Assembly (NCBI GenBank): GCA_015234045.1
Contig: JADFWU010000035.1
Location: forward strand, 1 to 10,942
Length of the DNA: 10,942 nucleotides
Source of the DNA: Magnetococcales bacterium
Lineage (GTDB): Bacteria; Pseudomonadota; Magnetococcia; Magnetococcales; JADFWU01
Reading direction: 5' to 3'
The notes beneath the pieces were generated by a model. That model had not been told where the DNA came from. It worked only from the letters and a program-made list of their open reading frames with translations, and made no database searches. The position numbers were made by a program, and so were the translations under genes. How positions within the stretch are numbered: the first letter of the stretch is position 1; each line of letters begins with the position of its first letter. Positions 1-6,704 of the stretch are shown here, piece after piece.

Positions 1-9
1 GAGCGGAAG

Positions 10-77
10 CCCTGGTGATGTTTTTGCGCCGCTTTTGATATGCGAAGCAGATCATCAGAGCAAAAATATCACCAGGG
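10..77. repeat. 18-bp inverted repeat with 32-base loop
   Basis: Bases 10-27 (CCCTGGTGATGTTTTTGC) and 60-77 (GCAAAAATATCACCAGGG) are reverse complements except at one position, which becomes a G-U pair in RNA read rightward (base 20 with base 67). All 18 positions can therefore pair in a transcript. The loop, 28-59, could form a small extra stem (GCTTT/GAAGC). No T-run follows the stem, so it does not look like a simple terminator. It may be a transposon end, a structured RNA, or a palindromic repeat of the kind scattered in bacterial genomes. The pairing is seen directly; the role is unknown. Confidence 0.6.
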
Positions 78-107
78 ATGGAACGGCTGACTGTTCAAAT
101 TTTAGAC

Positions 108-152
108 TAAACCACAATAAAAGTCCGAATACCGGCTAAAGCCGGTGGTTTA
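108..152. repeat. IS200/IS605-type end-like hairpin
   Basis: Bases 131-146 form a perfect 6-bp hairpin, ACCGGC-TAAA-GCCGGT, followed directly by GGTTTAAAC. A second, competing pairing joins TAAACCAC (108-115) with GTGGTTTA (145-152). Short GC-rich hairpins with a TAAA or GAAG loop followed by GGTTT are typical of the ends of IS200/IS605-family elements that carry tnpB, which lack ordinary inverted repeats. If this is a right end, the element lies left of the window. No transposase is recognisable here, so this rests on shape and motif resemblance only. Confidence 0.35.
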
Positions 153-249
153 AACGCCTGCGCATGGATAATCTAATTAAAACTATGAATCACCACTCTA
201 TAGTCAATTATACTTAGACAATAATAACCCAATAAAAATCCTTCAAATC

Positions 250-279
250 AAAAAAAACGGCACTCCAAAGAGCACCGTT
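250..279 (-). terminator. Rho-independent terminator of the SpoIID gene
   Basis: Read on the minus strand, a 10-bp stem (AACGGTGCTC paired with GAGTGCCGTT, including two G-U pairs) closes a TTTG loop and runs into eight Ts (250-257 on the plus strand). It starts 28 bp after the stop codon of the leftward gene, the expected place for its transcript end. The wobble pairs form only in the minus-strand RNA, which fixes the direction. Confidence 0.85.
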
Positions 280-307
280 GATTTATTCTTCTCAAATTTA
301 TGTTGCT

Positions 308-2041
308 CTACCAATAGTTAATCACCCGCGTTCCAGGATAGTAGAAGGACAAAATTTTCCGATAATCATTGCCCGCCTTGGCCATGTACTGTCCACCAGA
401 CTGCATATAGCCAATCCCATGACCAAACCCCTTTCCATTAAAGGTAAATTGATCGCCTTTGCGCTCAATTGTGGTGATGGTATCCGGTAGCGTACCGATA
501 CGGCCAGCCAACCCTAATGTCACTTTGGGTCGGAATGGAATCACTGTCTTCTGTCCGCCATCGTGTGTGAGACGTACTTTAACCACACGCCCTGAAGGGC
601 CGACATACTCCGGTTGCATGTCTTCCAATTTATTCACATTTATCCGACGTTTACGCAGATTTTTTGCGATTTCTTCAGCAGAGTGTGTATATGACCATAT
701 GGCCAATCCACCCTTTCCAGCCTTAGTGCTCCAACCATCTTCATGGGCGTGCAGATAGTGATGTGAACTATCCCAACGCGATGAGTACTCCTTCTTAGGG
801 TCAGCTGTATACCCTCCACTGTTCGCCGCAAACATAGCCAGAATGGGTTGCAATTTACCTTTGCGAATAGCGGCAATCACTTGACCTTTTGTCTCTCGAA
901 TCGCCTGATCGGTCCTTTTATGCTCTTTATCCACACCGGCATACACCTGGGAACGGATATCGTCATAAACGTCAAAATACTTTTTGGCGTGATTGCGTAC
1001 TTCATTATAGGCATAGGTACGCGCTGCCAGTGTCTGCGCCTTTAAAGCATCCATTTCCCAGCTTGGGTATGACTCCGCTGGCACCACACTCCGTAAATAG
1101 GCTTCCATCTTGACATAATTCATCAAGCGAATTTTGCCATCATTGACTTTTAGATAAATCCGTCCATGAAAGCGCCTTTTCTTCTTATCATATTCAACAC
1201 TGATTGGCTGAGACCGGGAAATGACTTCAATCGATTCGGCTTTGAGCTTGCCCATACTGCTCGTCGAAAGAACACGCCCGGAAACGGTAATGGTGGAACC
1301 ACTCCTCAACGACTTATGTTGACCATCAATGACCAAAACCAAGTTACTTCCTGACAGCTTGACCGATGTTGCACTCTTACTCAGCAGAACCCGTACCGTA
1401 GGCTCGTCAATTTTGGAAAAGCTTTGCATTGCTAGATCAAAAGCCTCATCCCACGCAGTAGGCGTTGATGCCTTCTCAACCGCCTCTTCCGCTTTGCGTT
1501 GGGCGATCATTCGGCGTTGTTCTTCTTTCTGGAACTCCGCAGTACGGATTACATCCTTTGCTTGATCGTGCAACAATTCCAATTGAAAACGGAAACGACC
1601 TGTTAATCCATGACGGCGGATTCGAGACATCACCTCATGGTAGCTCTGCGTCTCAAACAGCAATAATGTTTCCTGGTAGAAAGCCGCATCGGCAAAGCTG
1701 GGAAATTCCTCTTGAATCTGGCGGTAAATCTTCAACGCCGAGTCCGGTGAATTCAGAAAAGAGGCAAACGTAGTCGCCAAATAGAGCAGTGCCCGAGCAC
1801 GGGTTTTCTCTAATTTTGAGGTTTCAAAAGCCGTTTCAAAATAGACCAGAGCATCCAAATATTGATGCTCATCCATCAAGAAGCTACCGTAGTTCAGATT
1901 CCACTGCGCCACGACTTCGGGATTATTCAAAAAAGCAGTGGGAACCTCTTCCTCCGACTCCTCAGCCCAACCAGGAAGCGCCAGCCCCATGGTTATTACA
2001 ACCAACAGAGACATTGCCCACCATTTTACTAACCGAATCAT
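308..2041 (-). CDS. Exported SpoIID/LytB-domain protein with TPR-like N-terminus
   Basis: This 577-residue protein probably cleaves peptidoglycan glycan strands in the periplasm; SpoIID of Bacillus is a lytic transglycosylase acting on strands stripped of stem peptides. Residues 1-26 are a signal peptide (MIRLVKWW then a hydrophobic core, cleavage after GWA). Residues about 41-146 are helical and TPR-like, and 169-191 is a charged, Glu/Lys/Arg-rich helix. The SpoIID/LytB domain follows: VVPAE at 319-323 (its Glu matches the position of the catalytic acid in SpoIID), ALKAQTLAARTYA at 332-344, NSGGY at 407-411, GFGHGIGYMQSGG from 538, and ILSFYYPGT at 563-571. An in-frame ATG at 2098 would add 19 residues, but it would bury the signal peptide. 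The ATG at 2039-2041 is preceded by AAGGTGAGG, so I chose it. Transcribed away from the other genes, with its own terminator. Domain call confident; substrate and partner inferred. Confidence 0.9.
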   Translation of the reverse strand: MIRLVKWWAMSLLVVITMGLALPGWAEESEEEVPTAFLNNPEVVAQWNLNYGSFLMDEHQYLDALVYFETAFETSKLEKTRARALLYLATTFASFLNSPDSALKIYRQIQEEFPSFADAAFYQETLLLFETQSYHEVMSRIRRHGLTGRFRFQLELLHDQAKDVIRTAEFQKEEQRRMIAQRKAEEAVEKASTPTAWDEAFDLAMQSFSKIDEPTVRVLLSKSATSVKLSGSNLVLVIDGQHKSLRSGSTITVSGRVLSTSSMGKLKAESIEVISRSQPISVEYDKKKRRFHGRIYLKVNDGKIRLMNYVKMEAYLRSVVPAESYPSWEMDALKAQTLAARTYAYNEVRNHAKKYFDVYDDIRSQVYAGVDKEHKRTDQAIRETKGQVIAAIRKGKLQPILAMFAANSGGYTADPKKEYSSRWDSSHHYLHAHEDGWSTKAGKGGLAIWSYTHSAEEIAKNLRKRRINVNKLEDMQPEYVGPSGRVVKVRLTHDGGQKTVIPFRPKVTLGLAGRIGTLPDTITTIERKGDQFTFNGKGFGHGIGYMQSGGQYMAKAGNDYRKILSFYYPGTRVINYW

Positions 2042-2124
2042 GTCCTCACCTTTATTCAGGAGTTCAAGGCTTTCATGAATTTCATATAAGCTCGTCAATT
2101 ACTTTGCCATGTAAAACACCAAAA

Positions 2125-2148
2125 TGCACCCTTTTCGGAAAGTGTGCA
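2125..2148. repeat. Palindrome in the divergent intergenic region
   Basis: TGCACCCTTT and AAAGTGTGCA are inverted repeats with one mismatch (2130 against 2143) around a TCGG loop. On the minus strand the hairpin is followed by TTTTGGTGTTTT and lies about 84 bp upstream of the SpoIID start, inside the likely leader. It could be a leader terminator or attenuator, or a protein-binding site between the divergent genes. A further TGCACC copy sits at 2165-2170. Structure seen; role inferred. Confidence 0.5.
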
Positions 2149-2207
2149 ATTGTAGCGTATATCATGCACCAAGGTTACTCTTTTTTTGACAACTCAATGA
2201 TTAGAAA

Positions 2208-2236
2208 TTGGAAACGCAAGCGATATTCACTATGAT
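2208..2236 (+). promoter_or_regulatory. Sigma70-type promoter for the CNBD gene
   Basis: TTGGAA (2208-2213) and TATGAT (2231-2236) are separated by 17 bp. They match the consensus at four and five of six positions. Transcription would begin near 2243, about 45 bases before the ATG at 2290. A perfect TTGACA at 2186-2191 has no matching -10 at the right distance. Confidence 0.55.
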
Positions 2237-2289
2237 GGCAAAATTGAAGGGATTGATTTTCACATCACATGTATCAGGGGGCAGACACA

Positions 2290-2787
2290 ATGGTATTAAC
2301 CTCATTATTGGGTACCATTCCGTTTTTTCAGAACTTTATTGAATCTGAACGTCAGGCTTTTGCTGAAAGAGAGGACTTGATCCACCATTTCAATAAAGGT
2401 GCGTTTATTATCCGGCAAGGTCAGACTGATGAACACTCACTCTACATTCTGCTCAAAGGTCAAGTGCTTGTCAGTAGAATTGACGAACATGGCCTGGAAG
2501 AGAAAATCACAACGCTCAAACCAGGCGATATCATCGGTGAGATCTCCTTTCTTACCAATCGTCCCAGAACCACCAATATCCTCACACTGGAAGAGGTCAT
2601 TGCCATTCGTATTGACAATGAGGCAATAGAGGGCTTTGACTGCCCGCTTCAGATCCGTTTGAAGGATTTTCTCATTAAGGTACTGGTTGATCGTCTGGAG
2701 ATGATGAACTCTTCACAAATGAAAAAAGACGAAATAAATAAACAACTTGTACACGCCTTGCGTGATGCCTATTTGAGCACTCATTGA
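2290..2787 (+). CDS. Stand-alone cyclic-nucleotide-binding-domain protein
   Basis: A 165-residue protein that is almost entirely one CRP-type effector (CNBD) domain. The beta-roll shows GAFIIRQGQ, LYILLKGQVLV, the glycine turn LKPGDIIGEISFL, and the phosphate-binding-cassette-like GEISFLTNRPRTTNI. The Glu and the Arg/Thr pattern resemble cassettes that bind cyclic nucleotides. A helix near KDFLIKVLVDRLEMM would correspond to the CRP dimerisation helix. There is no DNA-binding helix-turn-helix, so it probably acts through partner proteins or as a sensor rather than as a transcription factor. An in-frame ATG at 2269 has no nearby ribosome site. The ATG at 2290 follows AGGGGG (2276-2281) at 8 bases, so I chose it. 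No signal peptide: cytoplasmic. Ligand not determinable from sequence; CNBD folds without a ligand also exist. Confidence 0.85.
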   Translation: MVLTSLLGTIPFFQNFIESERQAFAEREDLIHHFNKGAFIIRQGQTDEHSLYILLKGQVLVSRIDEHGLEEKITTLKPGDIIGEISFLTNRPRTTNILTLEEVIAIRIDNEAIEGFDCPLQIRLKDFLIKVLVDRLEMMNSSQMKKDEINKQLVHALRDAYLSTH

Positions 2788-2891
2788 TACCTGTTCATAC
2801 GTATCAACAAATCCAATAATTAATTCTTGCTTGCACACCGCTATTCATCTACGCAATAGTGTCCATGGGGAGACAAATCTTTTATAGATAT

Positions 2892-2918
2892 ACCATCAAA
2901 ATACAGGCATCTGATGGT
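2892..2918. repeat. 7-bp inverted repeat before the small Cys gene
   Basis: ACCATCA (2892-2898) and TGATGGT (2912-2918) can pair around a 13-base loop. The structure ends just before the AGGGGA ribosome site at 2927-2932. It could be a leader hairpin or an operator. A 7-bp arm can occur by chance, so support is weak. Confidence 0.3.
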
Positions 2919-2941
2919 TCAGTCTCAGGGGAAATGTGTAC

Positions 2942-3241
2942 ATGGCCAAGGTATGTAGCAACGAACAAGAAGCTCTTATCGAAATCAAGTCTAAAATCCT
3001 GCAAATCATCCAGAATGATCAACTTCCCAATGCAAAAAAAATGGCGAAAGTTCTGGAAATGTTTGATTCTTTACCGCGCCTGAGACCAGAAAACATGGTG
3101 GAGATCAAATGCAAAACCTGTACTTTCCCAGACTGCACCACCGGGCAGAAACTCGTTAAGATCAAGCAAGGCCTGGAACATGCCCATACTATTGAAGATG
3201 TTCTCGGCCTGCTGGGTCATGAACATCTGTATGCTTTTTAG
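2942..3241 (+). CDS. Small Cys-containing protein, function unknown
   Basis: A 99-residue cytoplasmic protein that I do not recognise. Residues 8-45 look helical and charged. The centre has IKCKTCTFPDC with Cys57, Cys60 and Cys65 (CxxCxxxxC), plus Cys5. The C-terminal third is helical with His80, His82, His93 and His95. The cysteines could bind zinc or an iron-sulfur cluster, but this is inference. An in-frame GTG at 2936 lies only four bases from the ribosome site. The ATG at 2942 follows AGGGGA (2927-2932) at 9 bases, so I prefer it. It lies 154 bp after the CNBD gene on the same strand, with no clear terminator between them, so co-transcription is possible. Codon phase and the good ribosome site support a real gene. 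Confidence 0.7.
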   Translation: MAKVCSNEQEALIEIKSKILQIIQNDQLPNAKKMAKVLEMFDSLPRLRPENMVEIKCKTCTFPDCTTGQKLVKIKQGLEHAHTIEDVLGLLGHEHLYAF

Positions 3242-3371
3242 GCTCCATCCTCTCCCTTTGAAGACGATCTCACATCATCGATGTATTACTTTCCTATCCT
3301 TGGATAATTTGTTCAGTCTTGTTTGTGATTTTATGACCATTCACCCTGTATTTTTGTGTCCTATCAGCCCT

Positions 3372-3384
3372 AACTATGATAGTT
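3372..3384. promoter_or_regulatory. Palindromic operator-like site
   Basis: AACTAT-G-ATAGTT is a perfect 6-bp palindrome around one base. Its right end overlaps the first two bases of TTGACA (3383-3388), where a repressor dimer could block RNA polymerase. A partial copy, ATCATAG, occurs at 3408-3414. No regulator is identified. Confidence 0.35.
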
Positions 3385-3411
3385 GACAAATCAATATTTA
3401 CTTCCAATCAT
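3383..3411 (+). promoter_or_regulatory. Possible promoter of the DUF4384-tpsB-tpsA series
   Basis: A consensus TTGACA (3383-3388) is followed after 17 bp by AATCAT (3406-3411), four of six matches to the -10. An alternative pair is TTGAAT (3447-3452) and TACATT (3470-3475), also 17 bp apart and still upstream of the favoured TTG start at 3527. The 222-285 bp of AT-rich, gene-free sequence here suggests that the main promoter of the secretion genes lies within it. Confidence 0.4.
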
Positions 3412-3526
3412 AGAAAATTATTGACGCTCTCAATAGCAAATATTCCTTGAATAAACAATTGTATTGAATTACATTACGGAACTGAGAAACAAGAATATTT
3501 TATCAGAATATATTCGGGGTGGGCGA

Positions 3527-4867
3527 TTGCAGCCAATATTTACAAACAAATACATTCTGAAGACGATAATTTGCTTACTCCTGCTAGTATCAACAGGCTT
3601 TTCAAACAGTGCCTGGAGTGATTCGCTGGGCAGTACTGTGAGCCGTATGGTTCACCAAATTGTCCGTGAAGGCGGTCTAACCAATAAGGCTATTCTTGTC
3701 AGCGGTCTCAATTTTTATGATTCTGAAACAGAATTGAGCCTTCCTTTGGCAAAACCTCTACGCGAAAAAGCAATCGCCGAACTACGCGCACAAAATGTTC
3801 AGGTTCTTCTGCCCGGTGCAGGCCAAATGGACAACATGTTGGAGCTGCAATGCACATGGCAACAGGAAGCCGATAATCTTCGCCTGTTCATGAAAGTGCT
3901 TTCACTTTCTGGTGATAACAATCCAAAAGTGGTTTATGCCACCGATGGCATAATCAATCATACGGATGTTGATCCCAAGCTACTGGTGCCGGACATGGAC
4001 TCATGGGCACGCTATCTGGTCCAACGTCTTAACAGAAACTATAGTAAATTCAAATCTGTGACAGTCAATTTAATTCCGGTTTCCATCTCAGGTCGTGATG
4101 ATCCTGGTGAGTTAGGTGAATATCTCACTGACTGGCTCAGACCAGCTATGGCTGAAAGTGGTGTGTTCAACCCTTCGGATCAAGCAGGTTCTGAGAGTGA
4201 TCTGGCTGGCAAAGCATATATCCATCGTAAACAATTGGAAATACGGCTTCATATCCGTGATCGCATGGGCAATCAACTTTCAGCCGCTTCCGCCAAAGTA
4301 CCGCGCAGCTTGTTTCCATCCAGCCTCTTTCTTAACAGCGCGGCAATGCGTACATCCAGGACAACAACAACGCTTCGCAAATCACGGGAACATGCGTTGG
4401 ATCTCTCTTTCCTCTACAAGAGCCCTGGAGAGAAAAAGAACCGGAAATTACCTAAAGACAAACAATCTCTGACCATGATGTCAGAGGATATGTATCGCAT
4501 AGGTTTCATCCCAAATGAGCAAGCATATGTATATATTTTTCAGATAGATTCACTGGGGCAGATCTACAGACTCTTTCCTACATCAACGGTTATATCCTTG
4601 GAAGGAAAAGGACAAAATCCAGTTTCTTCGGGTAAAGAGATCTTTCTGCCACACAGGAACAAATATTATAGTTTGGATAACAACATTGGAGGGGAAAAAC
4701 TGTTTATCATCGTCTCGCATCAGCCGGAAGCTGATCTTGAGATCGATATAGATAATAGCAAGAAAAGACAACAAGTCATCAACACATTAAAAAGAAAATC
4801 ACTGGCAGTCAATCGCCATCGCATATGCGATGGATGCGCGTATCTCATTGGCATTGACCATAGGTAA
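3527..4867 (+). CDS. Exported FlgO/CsgG-like protein with C-terminal DUF4384 domain
   Basis: A periplasmic or envelope protein of about 446 residues. After a signal peptide (FTNKYILK, then a hydrophobic stretch, cleavage near the Ala-Trp-Ser before Asp), two similar alpha/beta modules follow. One spans residues about 50-150 (AILVSGLNFYDSE then a long helix), the other about 175-270 (VTVNLIPVSISGRDD then a helix). Both resemble the FlgO/CsgG/TolB-like fold of envelope proteins. A basic linker leads to DUF4384 at about 321-399 (DMYRIGFIPNEQAYVYIFQ, GQIYRLFP, LFIIVSHQ). There is no lipobox Cys. The tail has a CDGC pair. The longest frame starts at a TTG at 3464 with no ribosome site. The TTG at 3527 follows GGGGTGGG (3516-3523) and gives a normal signal peptide, so I chose it. 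It ends 65 bp before tpsB, probably in one transcript. Function unknown; role in TPS secretion or surface display is inferred. Confidence 0.75.
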   Translation: MQPIFTNKYILKTIICLLLLVSTGFSNSAWSDSLGSTVSRMVHQIVREGGLTNKAILVSGLNFYDSETELSLPLAKPLREKAIAELRAQNVQVLLPGAGQMDNMLELQCTWQQEADNLRLFMKVLSLSGDNNPKVVYATDGIINHTDVDPKLLVPDMDSWARYLVQRLNRNYSKFKSVTVNLIPVSISGRDDPGELGEYLTDWLRPAMAESGVFNPSDQAGSESDLAGKAYIHRKQLEIRLHIRDRMGNQLSAASAKVPRSLFPSSLFLNSAAMRTSRTTTTLRKSREHALDLSFLYKSPGEKKNRKLPKDKQSLTMMSEDMYRIGFIPNEQAYVYIFQIDSLGQIYRLFPTSTVISLEGKGQNPVSSGKEIFLPHRNKYYSLDNNIGGEKLFIIVSHQPEADLEIDIDNSKKRQQVINTLKRKSLAVNRHRICDGCAYLIGIDHR

Positions 4868-4880
4868 CCGCTTAATACAC

Positions 4881-4897
4881 ATCTGAAATATACAGAT
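4881..4897. repeat. Small hairpin before tpsB
   Basis: ATCTG (4881-4885) and CAGAT (4893-4897) can pair around a 7-base AT loop in the 65-bp gap between the DUF4384 gene and tpsB. No T-run follows, so it is not a convincing terminator. It could tune message stability or be chance. Confidence 0.25.
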
Positions 4898-4932
4898 CAG
4901 ATTGTTGCTTCCAAAGAGGAGAAGCTATTCTC

Positions 4933-6645
4933 ATGAGAAAATTAAAAAACAAACAAAAATTCCAAGGTGCACTCAGTGCGTCTCTTCTTTTTCTCTCCAG
5001 TATTGCCATTGCAGTGCCTGCAACCGTAACTGCTGAAGATTTTTCTGCTCGAAAAGAGCGTGAGGCGAATTTTCCGAAAGCCCGTGCTCAGTTTGGTAAA
5101 GCAGATATTGATCTGCCAGAGGGTGGCAGCGGAATGATGGAGCAGTTTAAAAAAGTTAAGCTTCACTTTGCGGGCACTAAAGGCGAGATCACTGGCGCAA
5201 CCCAATATTCTCAAGATGAATTGCAAGGCTACTTTTCTGAGTTGACTGGCAATGAAATCACATTGGACAAAGTGTATGAAGCCGCAAACGCCATTGAATT
5301 GCGGTACAAGAATGATGGCTTTGTGCTTGCACGCGTGGTGATTCCTGCTCAAACCATCTCCGATGGCCGTGTTAAGGTCATGGTGTATGAAGGTTTCATT
5401 GACAAAGTGACAGTCAATGCACCTGGCAATATTCGCGATGTCATCAAAGGCTTTGCAGATAAACTGACCAGTTACAACCCTATTAATATTGAACAACTGG
5501 AACGCTATCTTCTTTTGATCAATGATCTGCCCGGCGTTAAGGCCAAAAGTATTCTGCGTCCTGGTGCCAAATCCGGCAGTACAGAGATTGTGGTTCGTAC
5601 AGAACAGAATCGGTTCGCCGGCACAGCCAGCGTAAACAACTACGGCACAGAGTTTGTTGGTCCAGGCCTCGTTTCCGTTTCCGGCACGACCAATAGCCTG
5701 TTTGATTGGGGTGAACAGTTCACTGTTGAACTCACTGGTACATTACCAAAAGCTGAAGAGTATAACTCCAGACGCTTTGCTTTCAGTTTGCCTATGGGTA
5801 GTGAAGGTTTTCGGATGGATCTGGAGTATTTATCGGTTGATTCCGATCCTGGCTACACATTAAGTGAACTTCTGGCGCTGAGTGATACGGAAAAATTTGC
5901 TATTCAGGCCTATTATCCAACGATTCGTAGCCGTATGCACAACCTCTCCTTTACTGCGGGCTATGACCATCGCAACGCCTCAACTGAAATTCTAAACGCA
6001 CCGTTCCAAGATGATCGCGTCCGCTCCGTACATATTGGTGGCGTTTATGACTGGGCTGATGCGATGGACGGCATCAATCTTGTCGCCCTGACCGTCACAC
6101 AAGGTATTCCTTCGGGTAGCGCAACGAAAAGAGGCGATACGCTCTCCTCACGACCAGAGTCTACACCCGCTTTTACCAGATTGAATCTGGAAGCCTCACG
6201 CCTTCAGAGCCTTCAATCCATGGTTGAAAATCTCAGCTTCTATACCGCATTGGCGGTTCAGATGGCGGATGAACCACTCTATTCGTCAGAGGAGTTCTCC
6301 ATCGGTGGTCGTGAATTCGGACGTGGCTACAATCTCGGTGATATCGCCGGCGACCGTGGTCTGGCTGTAAAAGCAGAGTTGCAATACACCGCCACACTAC
6401 CAAAAGAGAGCAGTGTTCAACTCTACGGATTCTTTGATTATGGCAAAATCTGGAACGTCGATTCTGTTGATCGTGGAACAATTCGAGAGACCGACAGCCT
6501 TGCCTCCAGCGGTGCTGGTCTGCGGTTCAATCTGACCAAGTATGTCGCTATTGAGCTGGAAATGGCCAAGCCTTTGACCAAAACACCAACAACGTTTGAT
6601 GAAAAAGATCCGCGTTACTTTGGTCAGATGAAACTCAGCTTCTGA
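4933..6645 (+). CDS. TpsB outer-membrane transporter (ShlB/FhaC/HecB family)
   Basis: A 570-residue protein that exports the TpsA protein encoded next to it through the outer membrane. Residues 1-34 are a signal peptide (basic start, hydrophobic core, cleavage after VTA). POTRA 1 spans about 75-152 (the GFVLARVVIPAQ segment is typical) and POTRA 2 about 154-225 (ERYLLLINDLPGV). The rest is a beta-barrel. The loop-6 motif, VRGY/F in the family, appears here as GRGYNLGD from 463, followed by GDRGLAVKAELQY. FDYGKIW at 501-507 is also conserved. The last residue is Phe after QMKLS, the usual outer-membrane insertion signal. Length fits the family. AGAGGAG (4915-4921) precedes the ATG at 11 bases, slightly long. 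The stop lies 59 bp before tpsA, the common BA order, which points to one transcript. Family call secure; the gene product is generically TpsB. Confidence 0.95.
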   Translation: MRKLKNKQKFQGALSASLLFLSSIAIAVPATVTAEDFSARKEREANFPKARAQFGKADIDLPEGGSGMMEQFKKVKLHFAGTKGEITGATQYSQDELQGYFSELTGNEITLDKVYEAANAIELRYKNDGFVLARVVIPAQTISDGRVKVMVYEGFIDKVTVNAPGNIRDVIKGFADKLTSYNPINIEQLERYLLLINDLPGVKAKSILRPGAKSGSTEIVVRTEQNRFAGTASVNNYGTEFVGPGLVSVSGTTNSLFDWGEQFTVELTGTLPKAEEYNSRRFAFSLPMGSEGFRMDLEYLSVDSDPGYTLSELLALSDTEKFAIQAYYPTIRSRMHNLSFTAGYDHRNASTEILNAPFQDDRVRSVHIGGVYDWADAMDGINLVALTVTQGIPSGSATKRGDTLSSRPESTPAFTRLNLEASRLQSLQSMVENLSFYTALAVQMADEPLYSSEEFSIGGREFGRGYNLGDIAGDRGLAVKAELQYTATLPKESSVQLYGFFDYGKIWNVDSVDRGTIRETDSLASSGAGLRFNLTKYVAIELEMAKPLTKTPTTFDEKDPRYFGQMKLSF

Positions 6646-6704
6646 GCCGATCACTGATTGCGATTCAGAAGAGATTGACACCCAATAAGCTGAGAGTGAG
6701 ATAG

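Larger units (their letters stand above)
1..307. other. Gene-poor left edge
   Basis: I see no supportable complete gene here. The stretch holds an inverted repeat at 10-77, an IS200/IS605-like hairpin at 108-152, AT-rich sequence at about 160-249 in which I see nothing, and the terminator of the leftward gene at 250-279. The forward frame beginning at base 2 is open until a TAA at 137-139, inside the hairpin loop. It could be the last 45 codons of a gene entering from the left, but an open run that short is common by chance and I recognise no family in it. Confidence 0.6.

Noticed and set aside
1789-2235. 148-codon plus-strand open frame opposite the SpoIID N-terminus
   Set aside because: It overlaps the signal peptide and TPR region of the SpoIID gene and runs across its leader. 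It has no ribosome site and reads as low-complexity Pro-rich shadow sequence.
2785-2806. TGATAC/GTATCA inverted repeat at the stop of the CNBD gene
   Set aside because: The 6-bp arms have a 10-base loop and no T-run follows, so it is too weak to call a terminator.
2859-3083. 74-codon open frame upstream of and overlapping the small Cys gene
   Set aside because: The frame at 2942 has the better ribosome site and an ordered Cys motif, whereas this one has no ribosome site and an unlikely composition.
3325-3345. TGTGA half-site resembling a CRP-binding site
   Set aside because: The opposite half does not match TCACA at the required spacing, so it is only a chance half-site.
4942-5496. 184-codon minus-strand open frame
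   Set aside because: It lies wholly inside tpsB, which has clear family motifs, and its translation is basic and Cys/His-rich without recognisable features.
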